A stretch of 64,000 nucleotides of DNA from Nectonema munidae (Eukaryota > Nematomorpha > Nectonematoida > Nectonematidae): contig JAUIRK010000673.1 in assembly GCA_030549495.1 (NCBI GenBank), forward strand, positions 1,488,001 to 1,552,000. Direction: 5' to 3'. The notes under the pieces are model-generated. The model had not been told where the DNA came from. It ran no database searches and saw only the letters and a program-made list of their open reading frames with translations. Positions 11,886 through 22,895 of this stretch are shown one piece after another (position 1 is the first letter of the stretch; each line of letters opens with the position of its first letter). The translations under genes and the position numbers were made by a program.

Positions 11886-12565
11886 TACAGTCAACCTCCC
11901 GTATTCGCGGGGATTAGGTTCCAAGACTAACCGCGAATACTTGTAACGTTTCTTAAGATAACTTAGAGATCATTATTTCGATTGTATGTAGAAATTCCAT
12001 GTTTTAGAGTATTAATTTGAACATTTTAGCATCTTTTAACCCATTTTACAACTTTATTTAGATATTATGTACTTAAACTTCTCTACACGAAAATGTTAAG
12101 TTCTGTTTTATAAAAAACGAATTACAAAGTTGCCAATAATTTTATAGAAATGGAATAAAAATTATGCTCATAACAAAAAATTAAAACCTTCATTACTCGA
12201 GTTTCTCATATAAGAAAAATTTTCTTAACACTAAATCTAAAAACATTTGTAGCTTAGATAATAAAATGAAGTACTTACACAAGTTTTATTTATGCAAATA
12301 AAGTTCACTAAAATAACCAAAACTTTAAAATAAGGTTTGATGAAAATAAAGATTGTACAAAATATTAGTTATATCTTCTCTGATGCATCTTCCCTTCTAT
12401 CATCTTCAAAAATTGAATCATTAGTCTTTTTTAGAGGGTGTAAAGACATAGTGATAGAAAGTTAGGTTGCAAAAAAGGAAAATATTGTATATTCAGCGAA
12501 TTGGTAAATTTTCCGCAAGTAGTTATATCGCTGCAAAAACCGCGAATAAGCAGGGGTTGACTGTA
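11886..12565. mobile_element. Non-autonomous Tigger/pogo-like element, 676 bp, TA target
   Basis: The element runs 11888-12563 and is flanked by TA on both sides. The left end is CAGTCAACCTCCCGTATTCG. The right end read inverted is CAGTCAACCCCTGCTTATTC, followed by GCGG on that strand. The shared CAGTCAACC..C....TATTCGCGG pattern and TA target are typical of the Tigger branch of Tc1/mariner. There is no transposase; the inside is AT-rich. It is probably a deletion derivative moved in trans. Confidence 0.8.
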
Positions 12566-13283
12566 CACGTATTATTGGTCATTTTGCAGAATACAGTATG
12601 GGCCAATCTTATATTCTAATATTATTGATGGGAGTTTGACATAAAGTCAGCATGACTTCGTACAAGACAAACTTCTCACGCTAAATTAATTTTTTTATTC
12701 ACTTCTATGAATATAGTGAATTCGAATATTGCGCGAGAATTTAACTCACGCTTAAAAAATTTTAGTGCAAGACAATGACAAGATAGAACGGGCTTTGTTT
12801 ATTTTCAAAATAATTTTACTTAGAAAAGTTCTAAATCTGAAAAAATGTTATAATTCGTTCCATAACCAAATATATTAGTACATAGCATGCCACTTAAAAT
12901 ATGCAGTTCTATCATAATAATTTCTACTCGATACAGCTACTTTGAAATGTGAACAATTCAAAAGATTGGCTTTTGCTTCGTGTATTTGCAATTTTCATTA
13001 TGTTATTCAATGCATAAATACATTCCTTCAAATAATATATCGTTATGTTGGCGGATAGGTTCGCATATGTATGAGCTAACAAGCAGACAATTGAATTGGG
13101 GGTATTATTTTTTCAAAAGATATAGGTAAAATCTTTTAAATCTAGGTCGCAAAGTTATTTTTTAAAGATATATTACAATCAAGAATATCAGAAAAGTTGG
13201 CAGAAAAAGGAACAAGAAATGGGATGAATTTGTGAAAACCAAAATATACCCACCCAATTGAACGATTTAAAGAGGGCCAATGG
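12566..13283. other. No gene seen
   Basis: AT-rich single-copy-looking DNA with no recognised coding or repeat feature. Confidence 0.5.
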
Positions 13284-13438
13284 GATGATACCAGGGGCGT
13301 AGCCAGAGGGGGGGGGGGGGGGGGGCAGCCCCCCCCCCCCCAATACCTTCCAATATGCATATTTCCAATATGCTTCCCCCCTAAATTCCTTGCATGCCCC
13401 CCTCAACTTCCATTTTTTGGCTCGCCACTGGATGATAC
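13284..13438. mobile_element. hAT MITE of 139 bp with 8-bp target duplication
   Basis: The element is 13292-13430. The target duplication GATGATAC is present on both sides (13284-13291 and 13431-13438). The termini are CAGGGGCGTAGCC on the left and CAGTGGCGAGCC on the right, read inverted. Inside are a long G run and a long C run about ten bases apart, then a C-rich tail. The family is a hAT-type MITE. The intact target duplication suggests a fairly recent insertion. Confidence 0.85.
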
Positions 13439-14275
13439 CCTTTACCTAATTTTTAATAGAAACAAGGAATATAGTAAGATAGTATGCCAATCTTTTTAAA
13501 GAGACGACTCTATGAGCCTTTTTCAACTGATGTCAAGAGGAAAGCAGAGTGAAAGAACTAATGAGCATAAATATAATAAAATTCAAATAAGCTTTTTTTT
13601 AGCGTGTATATAGAATTATATAAATTTAAATAATAAAATAATCATTTAAGTTGTCTGGCAAGATCACCGGAGATAACAAAAAGAAACAACGAAATTTATA
13701 TATAACGTACCGTATTGTACAAAGTATAGCGTTTGTCGACACACTATCTGATAGATTTTGTTATGGTTGAGGAAATTTGATACATACAAACTAATTTATT
13801 ACGCTAATTCAAAATGAAATCTGATTTCGTTTAAATATTAAAAAAATAAATTGAAAAACGTTTTTAAATATTTCTTATTAGGAACTTCACGGAAATTTTG
13901 AAAATTTCATTCAAAATCTAGCGGGTTCCAGGGAGACAAACTCTAGTTGTACTTCAGTTTCATAAAATGAAATGCGTTAAAATTTCTTGCATAGTGCATT
14001 CATCCACACTGCTTTCGCATATAGCAAATACTATTGAGAAAAAATTCATTTCCTACTTTTAGCTTGGCTTTTAAAACAGGCGATATAGCAGAAAAAGGTT
14101 TTAGCAGAGTGAGCAAATTTTTAAGTTTCTGACATTTGTAAATTAAAAGCAAGAGATAGAAACTTGAGAAGCAGCAGCAGCAGTGTAACACGTGCACGCT
14201 TATGCAACTACGCGTGAAATTGTCAAAAAACACACTGGCTCAAAACTTTGCACAATCATAAAATAAAGATATGCC
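13439..14275. other. No gene seen
   Basis: AT-rich DNA. There is a GCA run at 14171-14183 and an isolated TCTGGCAAG word at about 13654 that recurs near 15.3-15.5 kb. Confidence 0.45.
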
Positions 14276-14425
14276 TTCGCGGCCACCTTCACAGACCAGT
14301 CACTTCAAAATATCCAATTTCGGATTATCAGGGTAAAAGACTTACACTTACACAACGGTCACCTGTCCACAACCGCCCATTTTAAAAAGTCCCACAACAA
14401 ACCGATATATGCAGGTTTTACTGTA
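14276..14425 (-). mobile_element. Pogo/Tigger-like terminal fragment
   Basis: Read on the minus strand from 14423, the sequence is CAGTAAAACCTGCATATATC, preceded by TA, and includes ACAGGTGACCGTTGTG about 55 bases in. This combination (CAGTAAAACCT plus GGTGACCGT) is typical of pogo/Tigger termini. The partner end was not found, so this is a solo or truncated end. Confidence 0.5.
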
Positions 14426-16139
14426 TTCCACTTTTTAATTTGTTTGGAAACAGTATTGATTACATCAGAAGCGTTATATCTCAAGTTCTGGGCATTTTTC
14501 AAAAATAAACTCCTGTCGTATCGATTGAGATAATGCGAAATAAAAGGGAAAGAAAAGGTTCAAGAAAGAATTGAAATTAAATCTTGCTAAAAAGTATGTG
14601 AAGAGTAATATGTAAACGAAGCAGATGATTAGATTAACATGTTAGCTTGATGTATTATTTTGTTGGTGAATTAAAAAGCATCTGAAAGCACTAAATTTAG
14701 TTCATGGTGGTATTTTCAAGTTTTATTTAGCGGAGAAATTATGGGCTAGTCCTATATGTATATATAATGACGCATTCAGAGGAACATTGGGCAGTCCTTC
14801 CTATTGCTTCCACTAAGAATAAGGATGGAATTTCACAAGGGCAATGGCTGAATCTCGTCAACAAATTATGGGAAGGAATATCCCTTTCTCCAGCATTTAT
14901 CCTTCAATATTTTATCGCTCATCGCTTCGAAAACAATTTTTAAAGAAAATACATCGTTTGGTGGCTTTACATAAAATGCATTTTATCTTTGAGCATTCTC
15001 AAGTTGAGTCAAGCCTATTGCTAGTCTTGAAAAAACTAAAATTATTTACCAACAAGAATGTTTACACTTTTCTTAGGGAGTGATATACTCATAAAAATCA
15101 AGAAAATGTAAATGAGTTACTATCTATTCATTTCATATCTTCTTTCATTTAATGGAATTAATATCGCATGCATGCGACCATAAACTTTTTTTCAATTTTC
15201 ATCATTTGCATTTCATTTATGATAGCCTAAATTTTGAATGTTACATATCCGTTATATACTTTTTGAATTCTCACATTGCCTTGCCAGGCAACTTATATAT
15301 TTATGTCCCTTCCATGAGCAAAATTCTACTGAAAAATTTCAAATACAAATGGTTTTTCATACGTTATTTTATTCATAGTAGTCTGGCAAGGCCACGACGA
15401 ATGCTTTGTATTTCGTCTCTTACATATACATCGAATATCATTTTTTCTGTCTTCCATGGTCTTGCCAGACCACTGAAATAATGTTTTAAGTTTGGATAGA
15501 AAGTTTTATACACATTTTGTATACAACACGTGAAAATGTTGTCACTGTTGAATGATTTGAAGTTTTCTACATTTGAGAAACACGATATCTGATAAGCAGA
15601 ACATAACCGAGTATAAACAGTGAAATAGGAGGAATTATTGGCACTGAAGCGATTTAGTGCACTTTACTGGAAAGGTAAATATATGCACAATTTGTAGGCG
15701 GATGAGAGAGAAATGAAGATGCGAAACTGTTCCACTTAAAAATAGATGGCATGTTACAGTAGAACGACATTGTCTGAACGGCACTCGTGTAAAATATTCT
15801 TCACGCATCCATATTTCAGAAGACCAGAATTTGGGAGACTGCTATTCTGCTTTTATTATCAATGCAATTTAGCAGACGATTTTCATTTCTTGGGACACCG
15901 ACCGGTGTCACATTCATTCGTCCTCAAAGGCCTAGGGGCTATTATATGCATGTCAAAATCAGTCCAGAAAAGCATCAAATCCTAACTATTTTAATGTGTA
16001 AATAAATTATTACGCCAAATAGGCGTAAAATACTTCAACAAATGTTCAAAATAAAAATTTTAACAGGAAAAAAAACAAAATATACTTGCACGAATATTAA
16101 AAATCTTTTTTCGAATTGGATCATCCATCACTCACGTGA
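14426..16139. other. No gene seen; clustered CTTGCCAG words
   Basis: The open frames at 14844-15083, 15152-15481 and 15746-15985 resemble no protein I know. CTTGCCAG or its inverse occurs at 15280-15287, 15382-15390 and 15461-15469, the last inside a near-palindrome (GGTCTTGCCAGACC). Confidence 0.4.
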
Positions 16140-16275
16140 AAGACCTATTTTGGATATTAAAAACCTCAAGAGTTTCACTGTGTCTTAATCACACTTTGAG
16201 ACTCTCAGTAAGATTTGAACTGAGGTCTAGATGCAGCTAGGCGTGAACCTCAGCCAACTGGTCATCAACAGTCCT
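16140..16275 (-). repeat. tRNA-derived SINE-like repeat
   Basis: On the minus strand an A-box-like AGTTGGCTGAGGTTCACGC is followed about 35 bases later by a B-box-like AGTTCAAATCT. The spacing suits an internal RNA polymerase III promoter. No convincing cloverleaf folds, so it is a SINE relic and not a tRNA gene. It resembles the SINE head at about 43150-43205. Confidence 0.5.
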
Positions 16276-16329
16276 TTTTGTGCTCATTTTTACTTTTTCC
16301 GAATCAAGAAATATAAAAGAAAAATAAAA

Positions 16330-16679
16330 AGTAGCGAGCGATATATTGCTTATAAATTGATTTAAAAAAATGTAATCAACAAATGTTTCAAGAAAATTTG
16401 TTTTCAAATCACATAGTGTACCGAAATTTTAATACACAAATAAGAAACTTATTCGCCACCACTAATAATTTTGGATTTTTAGTGTATGTGCTACGTAAAT
16501 TTAATTAAAATATATTCGCTGGAAGTAGTTTTTAATTATATCAATTTTGTAAAAAATATATATAAAGTAGTCTTATAAATGCACGTATACGCTGTATACA
16601 CTCTATTTTAAAGGATTCCTTGAATATTTTTTTCTCGCGTGGTATTTCCAGACCAGTAATTTTGAGGATGTGCGCTCCT
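16330..16679 (-). repeat. Copy of the CAGGGGCGCACATC repeat family (fragment)
   Basis: Read on the minus strand from 16679, it begins CAGGAGCGCACATCCTCAAA and continues with GGTCTGGAAATACCAC, TAGAGTGTAT and TATAAGACTACTTTATAT, collinear with 42395-42660. It is therefore a truncated second copy of the element at 42395-44044, in the opposite orientation. Confidence 0.75.
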
Positions 16680-16814
16680 GATTCTATATTACATATCATA
16701 TTCCTATATTAGTAGCTATTCGTTACTTTTAATAATTGTAGTTATATATTTTTTAGGGATATTAAAAAAAATTTCAATATTAAATATGAATATGAGAGGA
16801 AATTTTTAGATCTA

Positions 16815-17060
16815 CCCCCTCCGAAGTGACCCGTAAATTTCCAGCCAGGAAACTTCCATCTCAATAATTTTTCATTTCAAGTAATTTCCACACAACCACC
16901 CCGAAAATTCCACCCTCCCCCTAGGAAACTTTCACCGAATTAATTTTTCATTCCAGGTAATTTCCACCATCGTGACCCGTAAATTCAACCCCAAACACCC
17001 CCCCCCCCCCAATTAATTTTTCATTTTGGGTAATTTATTTTCGCCAACCGGAAAACTGCT
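16815..17060. repeat. Degenerate tandem repeat, period about 75 bp
   Basis: About three eroded units. Each has AATTTTTCATTT followed by GGTAATTT or AGTAATTTCCAC (at about 16865, 16940 and 17015). GTGACCCGTAAAT occurs at about 16827 and 16974. The C-rich parts between them vary in length. Confidence 0.55.
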
Positions 17061-18136
17061 CCAGATATATTTAATAAATCTCATTTTAAAAAATATGATT
17101 AATTTTACAATTAGCTAAAATTAAAAAAGACTAATTTTAGAATAGAATCATTTCCATCGCCAATAATTCTTGTTTTCTTCACATTGTATTTGTGCCTCTC
17201 ATATATGTAATTTTCCCTATCAACCGCTTTTCTTTTTCCTTTCGATGAAGAGTTGTGACGTGGGTGCAAAAGAATAAAATTTATTAAATATATAAATTTG
17301 AATGATATAAATAGAAGCAACTAGAGACAAGAGAAAATTAAAACTTTACTTGGGTTTTTTGAACAACCATCCAATTATTTTAAGAAATATCATTTGAATT
17401 TTATGAGTTTCACTTTAATTTTTCTTTGGGCAAACAACGGCTGTTTAACTTATGATAGCATTTTGGATCATATCCATGGAGATTGCTATTGAAACAAATA
17501 CTTCAGATGGTGGTTCATTGCAATCAACAATAAATCTATAATTCGAGAGAAATGCATCTGTGTTAGTTTATATAAACATGGAAGAGGGAGGTTACCTAAA
17601 GAGAAAATTCAGCAGTTTTGATGTTACATTTATCATGAGAATTTCTATTGTTTATTTCAATTGATGGATGGAAGATCATTTTTCTTCTCTCAAATACGCT
17701 CACATTTCAATTGTTGCATTTTATGCGTTTTCTTTGCTCTTGATTCAATCACAGGAGAGTCAAAACGATCGGATTTACTTAACATTTTCTAAAGAAGTTT
17801 CGTAATTTTACAAATAGACAGAGTATGGCAATACTCAACTCCTTTTTATTTTTATGGTGCAGAAGCACAGCCTCGAGGTTTCACGTGGAAGCGTTTATGA
17901 AAAGATGCCAATCTGAAGAAATTCAGAGGTTTTTCTCGAATTTAATGTAATGGAAGCCATCAACAATTTAAGATTTAGAATAGGCACCACCGGCTTTTTA
18001 TAACTTGATGGATAATATGAGAGCCGTACCGTACTATCAATTTTTAAGTTTCCAAATAACACGTTTTCGAACATGCTAAAATTAAAATACAGTTTATTTT
18101 ATTAATGAAAAATAATAATTGTGCATGTATTTAAAT
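17061..18136. other. No gene seen
   Basis: AT-rich DNA. A 69-codon minus-strand frame at 17111-17320 has no recognisable motif. Confidence 0.45.
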
Positions 18137-18215
18137 CAGTGTTGTCCAAATTGAAGGTCCAACGCTGCATGCGGCCGTGAGCATTCTCAGAGGCGGCCCG
18201 CTGTCTCTTTTCAAA
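18137..18215 (+). mobile_element. hAT-like terminal fragment
   Basis: It starts CAGTGTTGTCCAAATTGAAG and soon contains GCGGCCGTGAG and GGCGGCCCGCTG, the GC-rich palindromic layout found just inside many hAT termini. No opposite end or transposase was found. Confidence 0.35.
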
Positions 18216-18540
18216 CATTCTGATTTTTTCCATCTTTTGAATCAGAGTAACATAACATGACATGATTATAGACTACTGTCACTCATGAATTCCTCCTTAC
18301 TAGTTATTGAAAATACTCGTCTTTTAACCTATTTTATATGTTCATTATAATTAATTATTCTTTATTTTTAACGGCAGCTGAATAATAAATGATACTAGTA
18401 AATGAGTAAAACATCGATGTGTGCATGATCAAATCAATAAAAATAATCTTATCAATTTCACCTTTGATATGATTGAAATAAAACCACATATTTCAATGCT
18501 AAAAAGTTATCCAATAAACCAAGGTTATAGACCATATATG

Positions 18541-19160
18541 GACCGTGTGCGGAGAGAATGTCGAAAGACATAGTGTAGAAATACAGTGTTGAGTTGACAA
18601 AGTGTCGAACAGACAATGATAAATGATAAAGACAGGGGGAAGATAAATCATAATGAAAGAGAGAATAAAGTACAATGAATCGAACAGACAATGATAAATG
18701 ATAAAGACAGGGGGGAAGAAAAATGATAAACGATAAATGATCATGAGAGAGAAAATAAAGTATCCATTTATTTATTTATCATAATTTAGATTTATTTTTC
18801 AGTCTGTTAGAGATTTAGTCACCAATTAATTTCCTTCAAGATTTAAAAGTTTCTATAAATTTCCATTCTACCAAACATAATGGAAATAATCAAGACTCAA
18901 ATGGGTGGAAAGATGCGGATAAAATTTGAAATAATAACCTTTTATATTTTTAGGATTAAAATAATAGTAAAGTAAAAATTTATATTTATTTTTTATATAA
19001 TAATATAATATAAATTTATATTATTTTTTTTATACGTAAAGTAAAAAAATGTAAAATATATTTGTAAGGGATTATAATAATATATGTAAGGGATTAAGGA
19101 TGAATAAAGTAACATACTGTCATTCGACACTATGTCATTCGAAATTCTGTGCGTCTATAA
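18541..19160. mobile_element. Inverted-repeat element (MITE-like), about 0.6 kb
   Basis: Arms at 18556-18588 and 19117-19156 are inverted copies: both contain a GAAT.TCGAA.GACATAGTGT core, with a few mismatches. The left arm continues as a row of about 15-bp variants of the same word. Inside, 18605-18750 holds two direct copies, 75 bp apart, of a segment starting TCGAACAGACAATGATAAAT. There is no coding capacity. The superfamily is unknown, and no target duplication was identified. Confidence 0.6.
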
Positions 19161-19584
19161 TTTTTTTTAAATAAAAAACATCTGCTTAAAAAGATTTTTA
19201 TATAAATTCATATATAATAAAGACATTACAATGATAAAATTATTTAACTCTTTAAAGACCAGAATTTGAAATCAAATTGTTTTGTTTCTATTTCAATGAA
19301 ATTCTACATATTCCAAGCAGACAATTTTTACTTCTTGATGCACGAGTGTCATACTCGACTTCAAAGACTTAAAAAATCAAAACCGGCACTAGTATGCGAA
19401 TTTGGAGCGTGGAGTAGTATCCTACTCCGAATATGGCCAAAGTTTTTGAAAACTATTCCTCTCCAAAAAAAGAATCCGTGATTGTGGCATTCGTCACTTG
19501 AAAGTATTTATATTAGGTGGATTTATTGCGTATCAAGCAAAGCCTTTATTAAAAACTAAGGAACGTTTTACCTTGCCAAAAAAT

Positions 19585-19653
19585 ATTTGAATCCAGAAGT
19601 CGCCTAAACCGTTAGCTCCCATCCGGTCCTCTGAAACAATTCTTGCACCCCTG
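19585..19653 (-). mobile_element. hAT-like terminal fragment
   Basis: Read on the minus strand from 19653 it begins CAGGGGTGCAAGAATTGTTT, then a GGACCGGATGGGAGC stretch. The CAGGGGTG start suits hAT MITE ends. A short TTTGA repeat follows at about 19840-19860. Confidence 0.4.
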
Positions 19654-20234
19654 AGATTGAATTGAAGTAAACTCAAATTTTGTATCGAACTGTATTTCAA
19701 AATCTAACTTTATATATTATTCATACACAATGTCTAATAATGAAAGAAGAAACATGAAATGTATCTCAGCGCACTGCATACTATGACACATTAGAAAGTG
19801 CAAGCTATCTTTACTGAAAAGGGTATGCTGAGCGAAATTTGATTTGATTTGATTTGATTAAAAAGATGAGCTGCAATGATGATGAGCGAAATTGCTGTTT
19901 TCAGGATCCCTTTTTCCATATATATATATGACATATAAGCTAACTTTATTACACTCTAAGAATAGTTTGAGTAGAAATATTACATTTGAAAATCGGTTTT
20001 GAAACCTAGAAAATTGGCAATAACTTTGTAAAATTAAAATTAATTTGCAAATAAGGTTTCGACAACAAATCTGCAAACAATTCAATATTGTTTTCAACTT
20101 TGTGATGAATTTTATCAGAATAAATTTTTATTCCAAAAATATTTTAATTAAATTTTTTATATTTATAATACTATTTCATACGTGAATTTAATTTTATGTT
20201 AGCGTATTTACAATTGATAAAACATTTAAATGAT

Positions 20235-20299
20235 GTAAATTTATGTACCCCCCCCCCATCTTTAGGCCCTCTTGAGTTAAACTATAGGATACGTCCCTG
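20235..20299 (-). mobile_element. hAT-like terminal fragment with C tract
   Basis: Read on the minus strand from 20299 it begins CAGGGACGTATCCTATAG and leads to GGGCC and a G run, the same layout as the MITE at 13292. No partner end was found. Confidence 0.4.
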
Positions 20300-22721
20300 A
20301 TGGGACCAAATATGAATTTATTATTATTGATTGAACCAAATATACATATTTATTATTATGCGTGTATATCTTTGTTGAATCTAAATAAAAATGTAATTAA
20401 AATAATTTATATCTTAATTTTAGTGTAACAGAAAAAGCTAAAAACATGAATCAAACGCCGACCCTAAATCTTATTCTGATTTTTTTTAATTGGATGACAA
20501 AAGACATAAATGTTTATTGATATAACAGTTATATCGAAGACAAAATTTATTCTAAAAGACGCTAGAAAAATTCAAATACCTGCAAAAACTTGAATTATTC
20601 TCTTAAAAAAGGTACTATTAATTTGCCTTTCACCTGTGAAGCAGTGGTCTGTAAACATTTGCCAAAATTTTAATCAGCCAAAAAATGATTGATGTTACTT
20701 AAATAATCATGTTTGATTGCGTGCATGAGTTCTATTCTCAGGCTAAAAAATGATAGAAAACTTTTAAAAGAAAAAGTAGAGATCAAATTACAGCATGTAT
20801 ATATTGACCCTAGAGTTAATATGAACCAAAAAGGTGCTAAGTTATTTTTTTAGCTTCAGACAAAAATCTATTTAAAATATCAATTTATTAAACAAACTAA
20901 TACCCATTAAGAATTTTGATTGACTAATCATTTATAATTTAATTGAAAAAATACAATAAACGAGGTGGCACCTTTGAAAAACATTTTCTTTAATTTATAC
21001 ATATACTGTATTAGATGTTAAAATAAAAAAAGATACAAGTATTTAAATTTTTTACGTAAGGTAATTTTTATGTAAGAAATTTAGCTGAAATAATCATTAT
21101 ATAATAAACCTTAAAACCTGTTTTAGAATGAAATCATAAATAATTTTATCAAATAAAATTACCTATATATTGTCATTTTCTTTTTTGAAAAATAACCTTC
21201 TATAAGTAAATTAAGTTTGATTATATTCGTATTTTTGGTGTGAATAACGGTGAATTATTGTAGCACGTTTTAAACAGACTAGAAATTTTTAGAGTAAATA
21301 TGATTAATAGTGAACTGATATCAATCTTTTATTGATGCCGATTCCAATTGCATTTTAGAATGCAGACACAAATGTTTAACAGAGACGGATACTAAAAAAT
21401 ATCTTACGTACACAAATTTTTTAATTATTTTCTATTAATAATTTTTAGACATCATAATAAAAGTCTCTATTAAATTATAACATTTATTAAAAATAAAAAA
21501 CTTTAATGTGTAAAATTAGATAATTTTTTGAGCTTTTCTCCCGTGGTTCCTCCTATAATAGTAAACTTCTCCACCAAAACTAACTCTCAGGAGAAGGTAA
21601 AACAAAATGACATCTTATGTTATAAGGTAGGAATATACATGTTCAAAAGTTGAAAAGAGAGGTCAAAAATTAAAGGAAAATTGGTTGTCGTTATTTCTGA
21701 ATAATCACTAATTTAGGTATATTTTTAATGTAAAATTGTGAGCAAAGTCAACTTTCATTGAAATTGTATATGTACAAAGCGCTAGTATAAACTTTAACTT
21801 GTCTATTGGATTGGATCGTATAATAAAATTGAACAATAAAAAAATTTTACGATACCAATACCGATATAATGGGGACATCACTATAACAAAAATCCCCTAC
21901 CACCATTTCATGGGTCCCTGATCTTAAAAATATTAGCATATACCAAGCTATATTAGAAAAGAGTTCATATATACCAGCACCTTTTACAATTTTACTTTGA
22001 TTAGAATATTGACCTAAAATAATGAATGAAATAAAAAGGCAATCAATAGAATCGATATTTAGACAAGTTTTAATATACACTCGTTACGGATGAAAATGTT
22101 TAAAAAAGAAGGGATATACATTTAATATAATTTAAATAACTCCTACTTGATTTTAAGATAGGAAACTTTATAAGATTTTAATAAATACAGTAAGAATGCA
22201 CCTATTAAAGTATTACATTATATTACAGTATTAAATGCAAAATAATTAGAAGAAATTCAAAGTGTTTACAAACTAGCATAATGTATTGTAAGTAAAAGAT
22301 TGATAAATAATTTTATATAAATTTTAATCTAAAAAATAAAAGAAAGATTATTATAATTTATTACCTATTTTAAAGTATGGTAAGCATTATTGGCTTTTTT
22401 TAATCCGTTATATTGACGTAAGGTAATGAGAACAAAGAAAAGATGTTAACTAACATTGAAAAAATTAGCAAAAAAAAATTATTTTTAAAAATAAAATATT
22501 TTAACATAAATAAGTAAGATATATTATAAAATTTTGTATCATAACTAAAAAATATTTAGATCAAGTAGTTTAACGGAAAAAAGGAACAGATTTGTACTTC
22601 AAGTCTCTTACTAAAAAAAAGGTATCTACTTTAGCTATTCTATGTTTAACTAAAGGTAATATGTTGAAAACTTTTAATCCTAATATATCTTTTTTATGAT
22701 GAGGATATTTTTTTTATCTAT
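20300..22721. other. Long AT-rich stretch, no gene seen
   Basis: Very AT-rich, with no open frame resembling a protein. The 77-codon minus frame at 21847-22080 has no motif I recognise. Confidence 0.5.
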
Positions 22722-22800
22722 ATAGAGTAGCCTAGTCAGGACGTAGAGTATGGTGCAGTAAATAATAGTAAGATTTTGGGTTGAGTCCATAAGTATTAAT
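22722..22800 (+). repeat. tRNA-like (SINE-like) motif pair
   Basis: An A-box-like TAGCCTAGTCAGG at 22728-22740 and a B-box-like GGGTTGAGTCC at 22778-22788 lie about 40 bases apart. It does not fold into a convincing tRNA, so a SINE relic is more likely. Confidence 0.35.
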
Positions 22801-22895
22801 AGATTTCCGGGTTTTCAAAATAATTGTATAGGAATATAAGCCAGTTTTCTCGATATTCGAGATTACATTAATATCTATTTTTACTTATTAGTGAG

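Noticed and set aside
13142-13406. Minus-strand open frames with Gly and Pro runs
   Set aside because: They are translations of the G and C runs of the hAT MITE at 13292-13430.
14844-15985. Three consecutive + strand frames of 79-109 codons
   Set aside because: They lack domain features or shared codon bias; none resembles a known gene or transposon product.
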